64,000 bases of DNA from DSWT01 sp036845725 (GTDB lineage: Bacteria; Chloroflexota; Anaerolineae; B4-G1; SLSP01): NCBI GenBank assembly GCA_036845725.1, contig DAIUDK010000010.1, positions 1-64,000 of the forward strand. The letters are read 5' to 3'. Below, in pieces: positions 7,965-16,060 of this stretch. Position 1 is the stretch's first letter, and the number at the start of each line of letters is the position of its first letter. The position numbers were made by a program, and so were the translations under genes. The notes under the pieces are model-generated. The model was given only the letters and a program-made list of their open reading frames with translations. It was not told where the DNA came from and did not search any database.

Positions 7965-10481
7965 TTACTCGACTGGGACGGCTTCTTCCAGGACAACCTC
8001 AGCGGCAACTTCCGGTTCGATAACACGAAATTCCAACGCCCCATCCGCTCCATCGGCGCCGCTGCCAGCGACATCAGTGGCAGTCACGTCAACGCAGATG
8101 TGCGCTCCGGGGCCAAAGTTGCCGCGCAGAATTTGCACGCTCAACGGACTTTCGACGTAGCGCTGGATCACCCGGCGCAATGGACGCGCGCCAAACTGCG
8201 GATCATAGCCTTGCCCGGCTAGCCAACACTTGGCGGCCTCGGTCAATTCAACATGCAGATTATACTCACTCAACCGCGTTTGCACCTCCTGCATCTGCAA
8301 ATCCACGATACGCGTCACATCATCCAGTGTGAGATTTGCAAAGATGACGATCTCATCCACCCGGTTGATAAACTCTGGGCGGAAGGTCTCCTTAAGCGCG
8401 GCAAGCGTCCGGCGGCGGACCTCCTCGTCCAGATCATCGGCCCCGCGCGCGAAGCCCAATGCCCCGCCGCGTTTGCCGTAAGCCGTGCCGATGTTGGACG
8501 TCATAATGACCACCGTATTGCGGAAATCGACGCTGCGTCCCTGCCCGTCAGTGAGACGGCCCTCATCGAGGATTTGCAGCAGCGCGTTCCACACATCCGG
8601 GTGCGCTTTCTCGATCTCATCGAAGAGCACCACCTGGTAGGGTCGCCGCCGCACGGCCTCGGTCAATTGACCACCCTGGTCATAGCCTACGTAACCCGGC
8701 GGCGCGCCGAACAGCCGCGAGATGGTATGGCTCTCACGGTACTCGCTCATGTCGATGCGCAACAGCGCGTCCTCGTCGTCGAAGAGGAACACGGCCAGCG
8801 CCTTCGCCGTCTCGGTCTTCCCCACGCCAGAAGCGCCCAGGAAGAGGAAGCTGCCGATGGGACGGCGGGGGTCCTTCAACCCGGCCCGCGCCCGGCGGAT
8901 GGCGTCCGCGATGGCGTTGATGGCCTCGTCCTGCCCGATGATATGCTGCTGGACGGCCTCTTCCATGCGTAGTAGCTTGTCGGCCTCTTTCTCCAACACC
9001 TGGTACACCGGGATACCCGTCCACGCCGAAACGACGGCGGCGATGTCTTCCGCTTCCACCAACTCATCCAGTTGATGGCGGCCTAGCCACTCCTCACGCT
9101 TGACGGAGAAGTCCTCCTCCTGACGTAGACGTTGCGTCTTCACCTCGGCGGCGCGCTCGTAGTCTCGCATGTTGCCCGCCGCTTCTTCTTCGACGCGCAA
9201 GCGGTTGATTTCCGCTTCCATTTCCTTCAAATCCGGCGGCAATGTAAAGAGTGCCACCCGCAAACGCGCAGCGGCCTCGTCTACGATGTCGATGGCCTTG
9301 TCGGGCAGATGCCGGTCGGTGACGTAACGATGCGCCAGGCGTGCTGCCGCCGATACCGCTGCATCGGAGATGCGCACTTTATGGTGCGCCTCGTAACGAT
9401 CGCGCAGGCCGCGCAACATTTCGATCGTGTCTTCTACCGAAGGCTCTTCCACGAAGACCGGTGCAAAACGGCGCTCCAATGCGCCATCTTTTTCGATGTA
9501 CTGCCGGTACTCGTCCAACGTCGTCGCACCGATGCACTGCAACTCGCCGCGCGCCAGCGCCGGCTTGATCATGTTCGACGCATCCAGCGCCCCCTGCGCG
9601 TTCCCCGCCCCAACGACGGTGTGCAGTTCATCGATGAAGAGCACGATCTCGCCTTCGGCCCGCTGCACCTCTTCGAGGATGGCCTTGAGCCGTTCCTCGA
9701 ACTCGCCGCGGAAACGCGTCCCCGCGACCAGCGCGCCCAGGTCAAGTAACACCAGGCGCTTGCCCTTGAGGATTTCGGGCACGTCGTCGCCGGCGATCTT
9801 CTGCGCCAGCCCTTCAACGATGGCCGTCTTGCCAACGCCCGGCTCACCGATAAGCACGGGATTGCTTTTGGTGCGGCGCACAAGAATCTGGATCACCCGC
9901 TGGATTTCCTCATCACGCCCAATCACCGGGTCGAGCTTGCGCTCACGCGCCATCTGGGTCAGATCGCGGCTGAAGCGCGTCAACACACGGAATTGTGCTT
10001 CGGCCTGAGGACTGGCGAGTTTTTGACCACCGCGCATCTTCTGCACCACTTCCATCGTGCGATCACGAGTGATGTTGTTATCTGCCAGCAGCCGCGCGAC
10101 GCCGGTATTGCGTTCCAGAGTAATCGCCAGGAACAGATGCTCCGTGGAAATATACTCATCCTTGAGCGCGGTTACTTCTTCCTGGCTAAGGTCGAGCACG
10201 CGTTTAACACGCGGGGTAATGAAAATTTGCTGCCCGCCGCCCGCGCCATAGATGCCGGGCCGGGAATTCTGCCGCAGCAACATATCCAGCGCATCGGATA
10301 ATTGCCCGGGATTGGCCCCCATTTCCAGCAATAACGCCGGGACGGTACCCTGCTGTTGTTGAATCAAAGCCAACAATAAGTGTTCTACATCAACCTGGCT
10401 GTGCCCATAGCGGGTCATCAACTCCACTGCCCGCTGTGCCGCCTCTTGAGCACGCTCGGTGAAACGGTCAAAACGCATCAT
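7965..10481 (-). CDS. clpC: ClpC-type AAA+ unfoldase
   Basis: An 838-residue Clp/Hsp100 ATPase that unfolds proteins and feeds them to ClpP. The order is a double Clp-N repeat (about 1-150), AAA1 with GEPGVGKT and VLFIDELH, a short middle region with a UVR-like stretch (EEEAAGNMRDYERAAEVK), and AAA2 with GASGVGKTE and VVLFDEIEKAHPDV. The short middle domain with the UVR-like stretch points to ClpC rather than ClpB. An LGF tripeptide in AAA2 (GGALGFARG) sits where ClpP-binding loops occur. The ATG at 10481 is followed at once by a second ATG; AGAGGAA lies eight bases upstream. No CtsR or CIRCE operator is visible. Confidence 0.93.
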   Translation of the reverse strand: MMRFDRFTERAQEAAQRAVELMTRYGHSQVDVEHLLLALIQQQQGTVPALLLEMGANPGQLSDALDMLLRQNSRPGIYGAGGGQQIFITPRVKRVLDLSQEEVTALKDEYISTEHLFLAITLERNTGVARLLADNNITRDRTMEVVQKMRGGQKLASPQAEAQFRVLTRFSRDLTQMARERKLDPVIGRDEEIQRVIQILVRRTKSNPVLIGEPGVGKTAIVEGLAQKIAGDDVPEILKGKRLVLLDLGALVAGTRFRGEFEERLKAILEEVQRAEGEIVLFIDELHTVVGAGNAQGALDASNMIKPALARGELQCIGATTLDEYRQYIEKDGALERRFAPVFVEEPSVEDTIEMLRGLRDRYEAHHKVRISDAAVSAAARLAHRYVTDRHLPDKAIDIVDEAAARLRVALFTLPPDLKEMEAEINRLRVEEEAAGNMRDYERAAEVKTQRLRQEEDFSVKREEWLGRHQLDELVEAEDIAAVVSAWTGIPVYQVLEKEADKLLRMEEAVQQHIIGQDEAINAIADAIRRARAGLKDPRRPIGSFLFLGASGVGKTETAKALAVFLFDDEDALLRIDMSEYRESHTISRLFGAPPGYVGYDQGGQLTEAVRRRPYQVVLFDEIEKAHPDVWNALLQILDEGRLTDGQGRSVDFRNTVVIMTSNIGTAYGKRGGALGFARGADDLDEEVRRRTLAALKETFRPEFINRVDEIVIFANLTLDDVTRIVDLQMQEVQTRLSEYNLHVELTEAAKCWLAGQGYDPQFGARPLRRVIQRYVESPLSVQILRGNFGPGAHICVDVTATDVAGSGADGADGALEFRVIEPEVAAEVVLEEAVPVE

Positions 10482-10537
10482 AGACTTTGTTCCTCTCAGT
10501 GATTGGTCATGAGAAATAAGTAACCAGTAATCAGTAA
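10482..10537 (-). repeat. heptanucleotide tract before clpC
   Basis: Read on the minus strand: CTGATTA, CTGATTA, CTGGTTA, then CTTATTT, CTCATGA, CCAATCA and CTGAGAG. The last unit is part of the clpC ribosome-binding site. The tract fills the whole gap between rnc and clpC. Confidence 0.65.
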
Positions 10538-11260
10538 TCAGGCCAGAGCGTTCAGTGCGGCTTGCGCAGCGGCCTGCTCTGCCAGACGCTTGCTGGAACC
10601 CTGCCCTTCGCCTGCCACTCGCTCGTTCAACAGCACCTGGGCTGTGAACACTTTGGCGTGATCGGGACCGCTCTCATCGGCGATCCGGTACACCGGCGTG
10701 ATCCCGAGGTCAGCCTGCGCCCACTCCTGGAAGCGGGATTTGGCATCGACATCGGCGCCAGCGCGGAGAATCGCCTGGGCCTCCTGCACAAACCACGGTT
10801 CCAGGCGCTGCCACGTGATTTCCAGGCCACCATCCAAATAGAGCGCCCCTACGAGCGCTTCGAAAGCATCGCACAGATTAGCCGCGCGAGTGTTTCCGCC
10901 GCTTTCCTCTTCCCCACGTCCCAAACGCAAAGCATCGCCCAGTCCAAGCCGATGTGCCAGCAAGGCCAACGTGGGCGTACACACCAACATTGCCCGCAAG
11001 CGCGTCAACGGGCCTTCGGAGAGATCGGGGTGGTCTTGATACAGCCAGGCTGCAACCAGGAAATCGAGCACCGCGTCGCCAAGAAACTCCAGCCGCTGGT
11101 TATGGTATTCTTCGCCGCCTTCTTCGGGATGCTCATGTGCGAAAGAAGGGTGCGTCAGGGCAAGTTCCAAAAGTTCCGGGCGTGCAAACTGGTACTGTAA
11201 ACGTCTCTGGACTTCAGCGGTTGCGATGGTCCTCCCTCCTCTGATCGTCTCATTCATCAT
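10538..11260 (-). CDS. rnc: ribonuclease III
   Basis: Double-strand-specific endoribonuclease for rRNA processing and sRNA/mRNA turnover. The catalytic domain has the signature NQRLEFLGDAVLDFL and the second metal-binding motif DAFEALVGALYLDGG. The C-terminal dsRNA-binding domain follows (KSRFQEWAQ to the C-terminus). The start is uncertain. ATG 11260 or 11257 has no good Shine-Dalgarno sequence. A very strong AGGAGGGAGG (11240-11231) lies downstream of it, in frame, and points to an ATC codon (11227), with no ATG, GTG or TTG near. ATG 11260 gives 240 residues. clpC follows after 56 bases. Confidence 0.9.
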   Translation of the reverse strand: MMNETIRGGRTIATAEVQRRLQYQFARPELLELALTHPSFAHEHPEEGGEEYHNQRLEFLGDAVLDFLVAAWLYQDHPDLSEGPLTRLRAMLVCTPTLALLAHRLGLGDALRLGRGEEESGGNTRAANLCDAFEALVGALYLDGGLEITWQRLEPWFVQEAQAILRAGADVDAKSRFQEWAQADLGITPVYRIADESGPDHAKVFTAQVLLNERVAGEGQGSSKRLAEQAAAQAALNALA

Positions 11261-11566
11261 TCGTTCGGTAGCCAGGTAATCTCGGCGACGAAACATCTCT
11301 GCCGGGAAGACGGCCCACCGCTCTCCCCAACAGCACACGCACTAACGTGTATGCCTATTCTACCTCTAAAACAAGGCTTTGCAACAAAAGACAGGTGGCA
11401 TACCTTTAGATCAAGAAATTACCGGGGATGCTGCAGAGGCAACAGGAGATCAGAAACGCGCATCAAAATCGATCACGATGGCACAGGATGAATAGGGGGA
11501 GACACAAGTGCCGATCCGTCTATCTGAGATAGTGATTGTGATGACCCTTTCGGATAGGCAGTAAAG
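11261..11566 (-). promoter_or_regulatory. intergenic region with candidate rnc promoter
   Basis: No gene was found here. On the minus strand TTGCAA (11384-11379), a 16-base spacer and TAGAAT (11362-11357) form a plausible sigma-70 promoter about 90 bases before the rnc start. The rest (11390-11566) shows no convincing structure. Confidence 0.4.
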
Positions 11567-11899
11567 CTATGCAGGATGCGCCGCGACCGGAGAAACCGCC
11601 ACAGGAGAAGGTGCAATTGCGCGCTTGCGCCACACAAAAAACCACAGCGCCACCCCGCCGACGACGGAGAGTGCGCCGCCGCCCACCAACCCCACCGTCC
11701 ACGTCACCCGATGCCGCCGTTGTTCCACGTCATAATGGCGACGCGCCTCAGCAACCAAATCGCTACCCAACTGTTCCACAAAAGCAGGAGAGGGCACAAC
11801 GGGTGGCATATCGCATACCACGACCTGCCTCAATGCCTGTTCCTCCTCGGCGGGCATGCTCTCCTGCAAGACAATGTAACGTTGTGCCCTAGACTTCAT
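11567..11899 (-). CDS. small single-pass membrane protein coupled to an ECF sigma factor
   Basis: 110 residues: a hydrophilic, acidic N-terminal half, then one hydrophobic segment (WTVGLVGGGALSVVGGVALW, about 67-86), a basic stop-transfer FFVWRKR, and an Ala/Pro/Val-rich tail. I do not recognise a family and see no zinc-finger HxxxCxxC anti-sigma motif. The ATG at 11899 lies 11 bases inside the sigma gene and has GGAGGG eight bases upstream, so translation is coupled. An anti-sigma or membrane-tethering role is a reasonable guess from position only. A TTG at 11902 is the alternative start. Confidence 0.6.
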   Translation of the reverse strand: MKSRAQRYIVLQESMPAEEEQALRQVVVCDMPPVVPSPAFVEQLGSDLVAEARRHYDVEQRRHRVTWTVGLVGGGALSVVGGVALWFFVWRKRAIAPSPVAVSPVAAHPA

Positions 11900-12446
11900 C
11901 AAGCCATCCCTCCGGGATCATATCGCGTAAACTAGTCAGGGTGCGATGATATAGCGCCTTGATTGCCCCTTCGGATTTTCCCATCACCACTGCAATTTCA
12001 ATATTTGACATCTGCTCCACAAACTTCAAAATCAGTAATGTTTTCCGGTCTTCCGGCAAATCCGCCAACATCTGTTGCAAGAGCGCGCGTTCCTCCTGCG
12101 CTTCGACGTAGTCGTTCGGCGCTCGAGCCGGCGAATGAAACGGCAGTGCGGTGTCGATGGCGACGCTTGGATGTCGGCTGATATCGCGATACCAGTTGAC
12201 CACCAGATTGTGCGCGATGCGAAACAACCACGCCTGGAACGACGCCCCCTTCTCGCGGTAGCTCTTGATCCCGCGTAGCGTCCGGTAGAACGTCCGCGAG
12301 GTCAAATCCTCCGCCTCTATTGGATTGCCGGTGTGCCGGTAATGATAATTGTAAATGCGTCCCACGTAGCGCCGGTAAAGCTCGCCGAACGCCTCCGGGT
12401 CGGATTGCGCACGCGTAATCAGGCCGCGTTCTTCATCCTGCTCCAT
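11889..12446 (-). CDS. ECF-type RNA polymerase sigma factor
   Basis: A 185-residue sigma-70 family factor with regions 2 and 4 only. Region 2 spans about 18-85 (EAFGELYRRYVGRIYNY, EAEDLTSRTFYRTL, AWLFRIAHNLVVNWYR). Region 4 spans about 120-180 and has the helix-turn-helix MSNIEIAVVMGKSEGAIKAL. It directs RNA polymerase to an unknown regulon. Start ATG 12446 behind GAGGAGG. An extended -10 (TGGTATACT, around 12487-12479) is the likely promoter. The overlapping downstream gene encodes a small membrane protein that may control it. Confidence 0.88.
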   Translation of the reverse strand: MEQDEERGLITRAQSDPEAFGELYRRYVGRIYNYHYRHTGNPIEAEDLTSRTFYRTLRGIKSYREKGASFQAWLFRIAHNLVVNWYRDISRHPSVAIDTALPFHSPARAPNDYVEAQEERALLQQMLADLPEDRKTLLILKFVEQMSNIEIAVVMGKSEGAIKALYHRTLTSLRDMIPEGWLDEV

Positions 12447-12478
12447 ACCCCCTCCTCAAGCGACCGCCCTCCCCGCCT

Positions 12479-12487
12479 CTAGTATAC
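12479..12487 (-). promoter_or_regulatory. extended -10 promoter of the ECF sigma gene
   Basis: On the minus strand TGG followed by TATACT is an extended -10 element about 32 bases before the sigma ATG. The -35 region is poor. Confidence 0.4.
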
Positions 12488-12597
12488 CAGATTTGGCCGT
12501 CGCCGGTATTATGGAAAGGATGTCACGGGTTAAGCATATCCGACTCAAGCGCAACGTATATAACTTAACACCATACTCGCGAAAAAGTTGTGACAAA

Positions 12598-12692
12598 GAC
12601 TACGAAAGTCTCACTCGACACTTGATCGAACAGATCATCGCGCTGAATCAGCGATTCGCTCAATACAAGCACGTACTGAGACTTTTGCAGCC
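12598..12692. repeat. element A, copy 3 (degenerate)
   Basis: The left end GACTACGAAAGTCTCA and the right end TGAGACTTTTGCAGCC are inverted copies with a few mismatches. The element is 95 bp long and ends five bases beyond the ftsH stop, so it would form a hairpin at the 3' end of ftsH mRNA. The subterminal CAATACAAGCACGTAC matches, inverted, the subterminal sequence of the copy at 17220. Confidence 0.65.
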
Positions 12693-12697
12693 TGAGA

Positions 12698-14527
12698 TCA
12701 AGCTGCTTTCTGTACCAGCCGTTTGATCTCGTCACCACTGATGACTTCTTTCTCTTGCAAGATGCGGGCGATTTCGTGGAGTGTGTCACTGTGCTGCTGC
12801 AATAGCTCCACCGCATGCCGTTCGGCACCTTCGATGATACGGCGCGTCTCCTTGTCGATCAATGTCGCCGTCTCCGGGCTGACGTCGCTGCGCACACCTT
12901 CCAGGCGAGCGAGATACCCCATGCCCTCATCCTGCGCATAGCGCACCGGGCCGAGCGCCTCCGTCATCCCGAACTCCGTCACCATGCGCCGCGCCAAAGT
13001 AGTCGCAACCTGCAAGTCGTTGGCAGCCCCCGTGGACGTGTCGTTGAAAACGAGGCGTTCCGCCGCGCGTCCGCCCAGAATCACCGCCAAGCGCTCCTCC
13101 AACTCGCGCTTGCTCATCAGATAGATGTCCTCTTCCGGCATCTGCATGGTGTAGCCAAGCGCGCCTTTCGCCGTGGGGATGATGCTGACTTTATGCACGG
13201 GATCGGTATCCGGCTGCAACTGCGCGACCAACGCATGTCCGCCCTCGTGATAGGCCACGCGGCGTTTGAGTTCGGGCTTGAGCGTGATCTTGCGCTGCAA
13301 TCCGGCGACCACACGCTCGATGGCGAGGTCGAAATCGCCCATTGTCACGGCCTCGCGGTCGCTGCGCACTGCCAGCAGCGCCGCCTCGTTGACGATGTTC
13401 GCCAGATCTGCGCCCGAAAATCCGGCGGTGATCTGCGCTACACGTCCCAGGTCTACATCCTGCGCCAACTGCACGTTGGTGGTGTGGATGGCAAGGATCT
13501 GCCGGCGGCCTTCGTCGGTGGGCATCCCCACCTGCACCTGACGGTCGAAGCGTCCCGGACGAAGCAACGCCCGATCCAGAATTTCGGGCCGGTTCGTCGC
13601 CGCCATAATGATGACGCCCTGGTTGGGTTCAAAACCATCCATTTCAGACAAAAGCTGGTTCAGCGTTTGCTCGCGCTCGTCATTAGAGCCGAGCGCCCCC
13701 ACTGTCGAACGCGACTGCCCGATGGCGTCGATCTCGTCGATGAAAACAATACACGGCGCGCGGTGTTTGGCCTGCTCGAAGAGATCGCGGACGCGCGCCG
13801 CACCCACGCCCACAAACATCTCCACAAAATCGGAACCGCTGATGGAGAAGAAAGGCACGCCGGCTTCTCCGGCGGTCGCCTTCGCTAGCAGGGTCTTGCC
13901 CGTGCCCGGCGGCCCGACGAGTAGCACACCCTTGGGCAGCTTTGCACCCAAGCGGGTGAAGCGCTGCGGATCTTTGAGGAAATCGATGATCTCTTTCAAC
14001 TCGACTTCCACCTCATCCACACCACCGACGTGCTCGAACTTGATGCCCGTCTTCTCGCCGGTGATCTCCTTCGCCCGGCTCTTGCCGATCGACATCACAC
14101 CCGCCCCGGCCTGACCCATGCGCCGCATTCCGAAGTACCAAATGAGGCCCAAGGGCAGCAACGGAATGACCCAACCAAGCAGCATTGGCAACAAGGCGTT
14201 AGCCGGCGCTTCGGCAGAGAACTTCACCCCAGCATCGACCAACCGCTGAATCAGGTCGGGGTCATCCACGCGTACGACGTTGTTGGCTCGACCCTGCGTC
14301 TCAGCGGCGGCATCCTCACAGCACGTGTACAGGATGCGATCTTCCGTCAACTGCACCTCGGCGATCTCGCCCGCCTCCAACTGCTCGATGAACTGGCTGT
14401 ACGGCACCTCCGTCCAGCGAATAACCATCGGACGAAAAATCAACTGCTGGAATAGCCCGGCGAGCAGAAGCGCCACCAGCAGATAAATCGCTGAAAAACC
14501 CACTTTTTTACTCTGTTGTTTATCCAT
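12698..14527 (-). CDS. ftsH: ATP-dependent zinc metalloprotease FtsH
   Basis: A 609-residue membrane-anchored AAA+ protease that degrades membrane and regulatory proteins. Two membrane segments lie at about 11-33 and 112-132, with an extracytoplasmic domain between them. The AAA domain has Walker A GPPGTGKT (about 205-212), Walker B IVFIDEID and the second region of homology ATNRPEILDRALLRPGRFDR. The zinc motif is HEGGH (427-431); the usual form is HEAGH, but HExxH is intact. The third ligand Asp is in AANDLQVAT. Start ATG 14527, because GGAGG lies five bases before it; a TTG at 14539 would be upstream of that site. The stop abuts element A copy 3. Confidence 0.95.
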   Translation of the reverse strand: MDKQQSKKVGFSAIYLLVALLLAGLFQQLIFRPMVIRWTEVPYSQFIEQLEAGEIAEVQLTEDRILYTCCEDAAAETQGRANNVVRVDDPDLIQRLVDAGVKFSAEAPANALLPMLLGWVIPLLPLGLIWYFGMRRMGQAGAGVMSIGKSRAKEITGEKTGIKFEHVGGVDEVEVELKEIIDFLKDPQRFTRLGAKLPKGVLLVGPPGTGKTLLAKATAGEAGVPFFSISGSDFVEMFVGVGAARVRDLFEQAKHRAPCIVFIDEIDAIGQSRSTVGALGSNDEREQTLNQLLSEMDGFEPNQGVIIMAATNRPEILDRALLRPGRFDRQVQVGMPTDEGRRQILAIHTTNVQLAQDVDLGRVAQITAGFSGADLANIVNEAALLAVRSDREAVTMGDFDLAIERVVAGLQRKITLKPELKRRVAYHEGGHALVAQLQPDTDPVHKVSIIPTAKGALGYTMQMPEEDIYLMSKRELEERLAVILGGRAAERLVFNDTSTGAANDLQVATTLARRMVTEFGMTEALGPVRYAQDEGMGYLARLEGVRSDVSPETATLIDKETRRIIEGAERHAVELLQQHSDTLHEIARILQEKEVISGDEIKRLVQKAA

Positions 14528-14606
14528 GGTTACCTCCAATACGTCCTTTTACCAGTATCGCACAAGAGGATTAACAAAGCATTAGCGATAGCTTAGAATA
14601 TGCATA
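14528..14606. other. intergenic, upstream of ftsH
   Basis: An AT-rich leader for ftsH on the minus strand. No consensus promoter is clear enough to call. Confidence 0.3.
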
Positions 14607-14770
14607 GAATTTTGGCAAGGACTACTTGAATGGTTAGAAGACGTGGAGGACCAACGCATCCTCCAGACGGCGCTTGACCGTGTGCGAGTTGGTCCAGAAG
14701 CCGCCGGTGCCATTCCGCTAGAGGTAGCGCTGAATGAACTATGAAGCATAGATTGACCAAAGCGCGTTAA
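14607..14770 (+). pseudogene. remnant of a toxin-antitoxin pair
   Basis: Plus-strand frame 14607-14744 reads EFWQGLLEWLEDVEDQ, then RILQTALDRVRVG and PEAAGAIPLEVALNEL, stop. This resembles the C-terminus of Phd/YefM- or RelB-type antitoxins. It lacks an N-terminal half and an in-frame start, with a stop just upstream. An ATGA overlap (14741-14744) begins a second frame, MKHRLTKAR then stop, which resembles the first residues of a RelE/ParE-type toxin. Both parts are truncated, so the module is decayed. Family names are inferred from sequence feel and the ATGA arrangement, not from a search. Confidence 0.45.
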
Positions 14771-14849
14771 GAGAGACGCAAGCTACACCTGGAAATGTGC
14801 ACCAACGTCTCAAACAAGCGCTAAAAAACTGTAGTACTACTTTTTCCCG

Positions 14850-15944
14850 TCAGGCGGATGACTCGTCGTCTGCCCCTTCACTGTCCTCGTCCTCCAACAC
14901 CACCTCCGTCTTTATCAGCTCGCGCAGCAATAGGGTGGCATACGCGCCTTTGGGGGCGAAAAACGAGAGGGTGAGGGCGTCCGTGCTTTCCATCTGCCAC
15001 GATAGTCCTTCGGGATAGTAGCGCAGGGGACGACGGCTGCCCTTCGCCTTGAACGGGCGGAAATCCGCCGGTGCAATCCCAACTTCTGCGAGAATCACCG
15101 CTTCCAGCGCCCCGGCCTCAGCCTGCGCCCCAAGCATCTTGTAACCGTAGATCGGCCCGGTGGCGCTGATCTCCCAGGCTTTCGCGCGCGGGCGTTCGGC
15201 GGCAACGTCCTCCACGATGAAGATGCCACCGGTCTCCTCCTTGCGGGCTACATCGCCGGGCAGCACGTCGTCCAGCAGACCGCGCTCGATGCGCGCCGCG
15301 AGCACGGCGTTGAAGAGCGCCGACTGCACCGCACTGACGAGGAATTGGCGCATCTTGTAGGAAAGGTGGTGGATGCCATGCGTGCGAAGCGTCGCGCGGT
15401 CGTTGCGCAGCAACAGCAGGCCCATCTCGTGGTTGTTGCCACGATTGCCGAAGCGCTGCCGCCCGTACCCGTTGGGGACACCGCGCGCCAGCAACCGTTC
15501 GACGATGGCAGCAGCGCGCGGTCCAGCCTCCGGCGCAACGTCGCGGAGGCGCAAGGTGAAGCGGTTGCCACGCAAGTGTCCGCTACGCAGTTTGTTCGTG
15601 TGCCGCTTCGCCCAGAGAATCCGCGCCTTGTCCACGTCGAGCGCCAGAATCTTCTCCGGTGGCACCCACTGGACGCAGAGCGTCTGCCGGGTGACGGCAC
15701 GCGCGTCCTTCAAGCCCGCGCTGCTGATCTCCCGCTCGGAGACGCCCAACGCCCGCGCAAGCTGCTGGATCAGCGCCAACGTCGAAATGTCGCGCTTCTC
15801 CACACCGAAAAACGTGTGCTCACCCTCGCCGCACGGTACGTAGGCAGGAACTTCTTCCACAACAAAGTCGTCGATCTCGACGCGCATCTTGCCGCCAATG
15901 CCCGGCAGGTCCGGTGTCACATACGGAATCTCCCAGTTCAACAT
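14850..15944 (-). CDS. truD: tRNA pseudouridine(13) synthase TruD
   Basis: A 364-residue enzyme that isomerises U13 of tRNA(Glu). The catalytic Asp is in GLKDARAVTRQ (about residue 79). The TruD motif NGYGRQRFGNRG follows at about 157-168, and the inserted TRUD domain after it (GIFIVEDVAAERPRAK, ISATGPIYGYKM). The C-terminus carries an acidic tail EDEDSEGADDE. Start ATG 15944, with GGGAG eight bases upstream. The gene stands alone between the TA remnant and a strong GC-rich hairpin. Confidence 0.93.
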   Translation of the reverse strand: MLNWEIPYVTPDLPGIGGKMRVEIDDFVVEEVPAYVPCGEGEHTFFGVEKRDISTLALIQQLARALGVSEREISSAGLKDARAVTRQTLCVQWVPPEKILALDVDKARILWAKRHTNKLRSGHLRGNRFTLRLRDVAPEAGPRAAAIVERLLARGVPNGYGRQRFGNRGNNHEMGLLLLRNDRATLRTHGIHHLSYKMRQFLVSAVQSALFNAVLAARIERGLLDDVLPGDVARKEETGGIFIVEDVAAERPRAKAWEISATGPIYGYKMLGAQAEAGALEAVILAEVGIAPADFRPFKAKGSRRPLRYYPEGLSWQMESTDALTLSFFAPKGAYATLLLRELIKTEVVLEDEDSEGADDESSA

Positions 15945-15986
15945 TGAGTATACTCCCGAGAAAACAAACTATAAAAAATCGGAGAA

Positions 15987-16029
15987 GTGGGGGTTTGGGG
16001 GCGGGCTGCGCCCGCCCCCAAACCCCCAC
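15987..16029. terminator. perfect 20-bp GC-rich terminator hairpin
   Basis: GTGGGGGTTTGGGGGCGGGC, a three-base loop, and its exact reverse complement. T-runs follow on both strands (minus: TTTTTT at 15977-15972; plus: from 16036). It lies between the stop of the M42 peptidase gene and the truD start, both on the minus strand, so it should end the peptidase transcript. The G-runs could also form alternative structures. Confidence 0.8.
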
Positions 16030-16060
16030 CCCAGGTTTTTTTGAGAAGCTGCAATTTGCT

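Noticed and set aside
14528..14606. tRNA or other stable RNA gene in the ftsH upstream region
   Set aside because: No cloverleaf, no T-loop motif and no CCA-like end here; no tRNA was found anywhere in the window.
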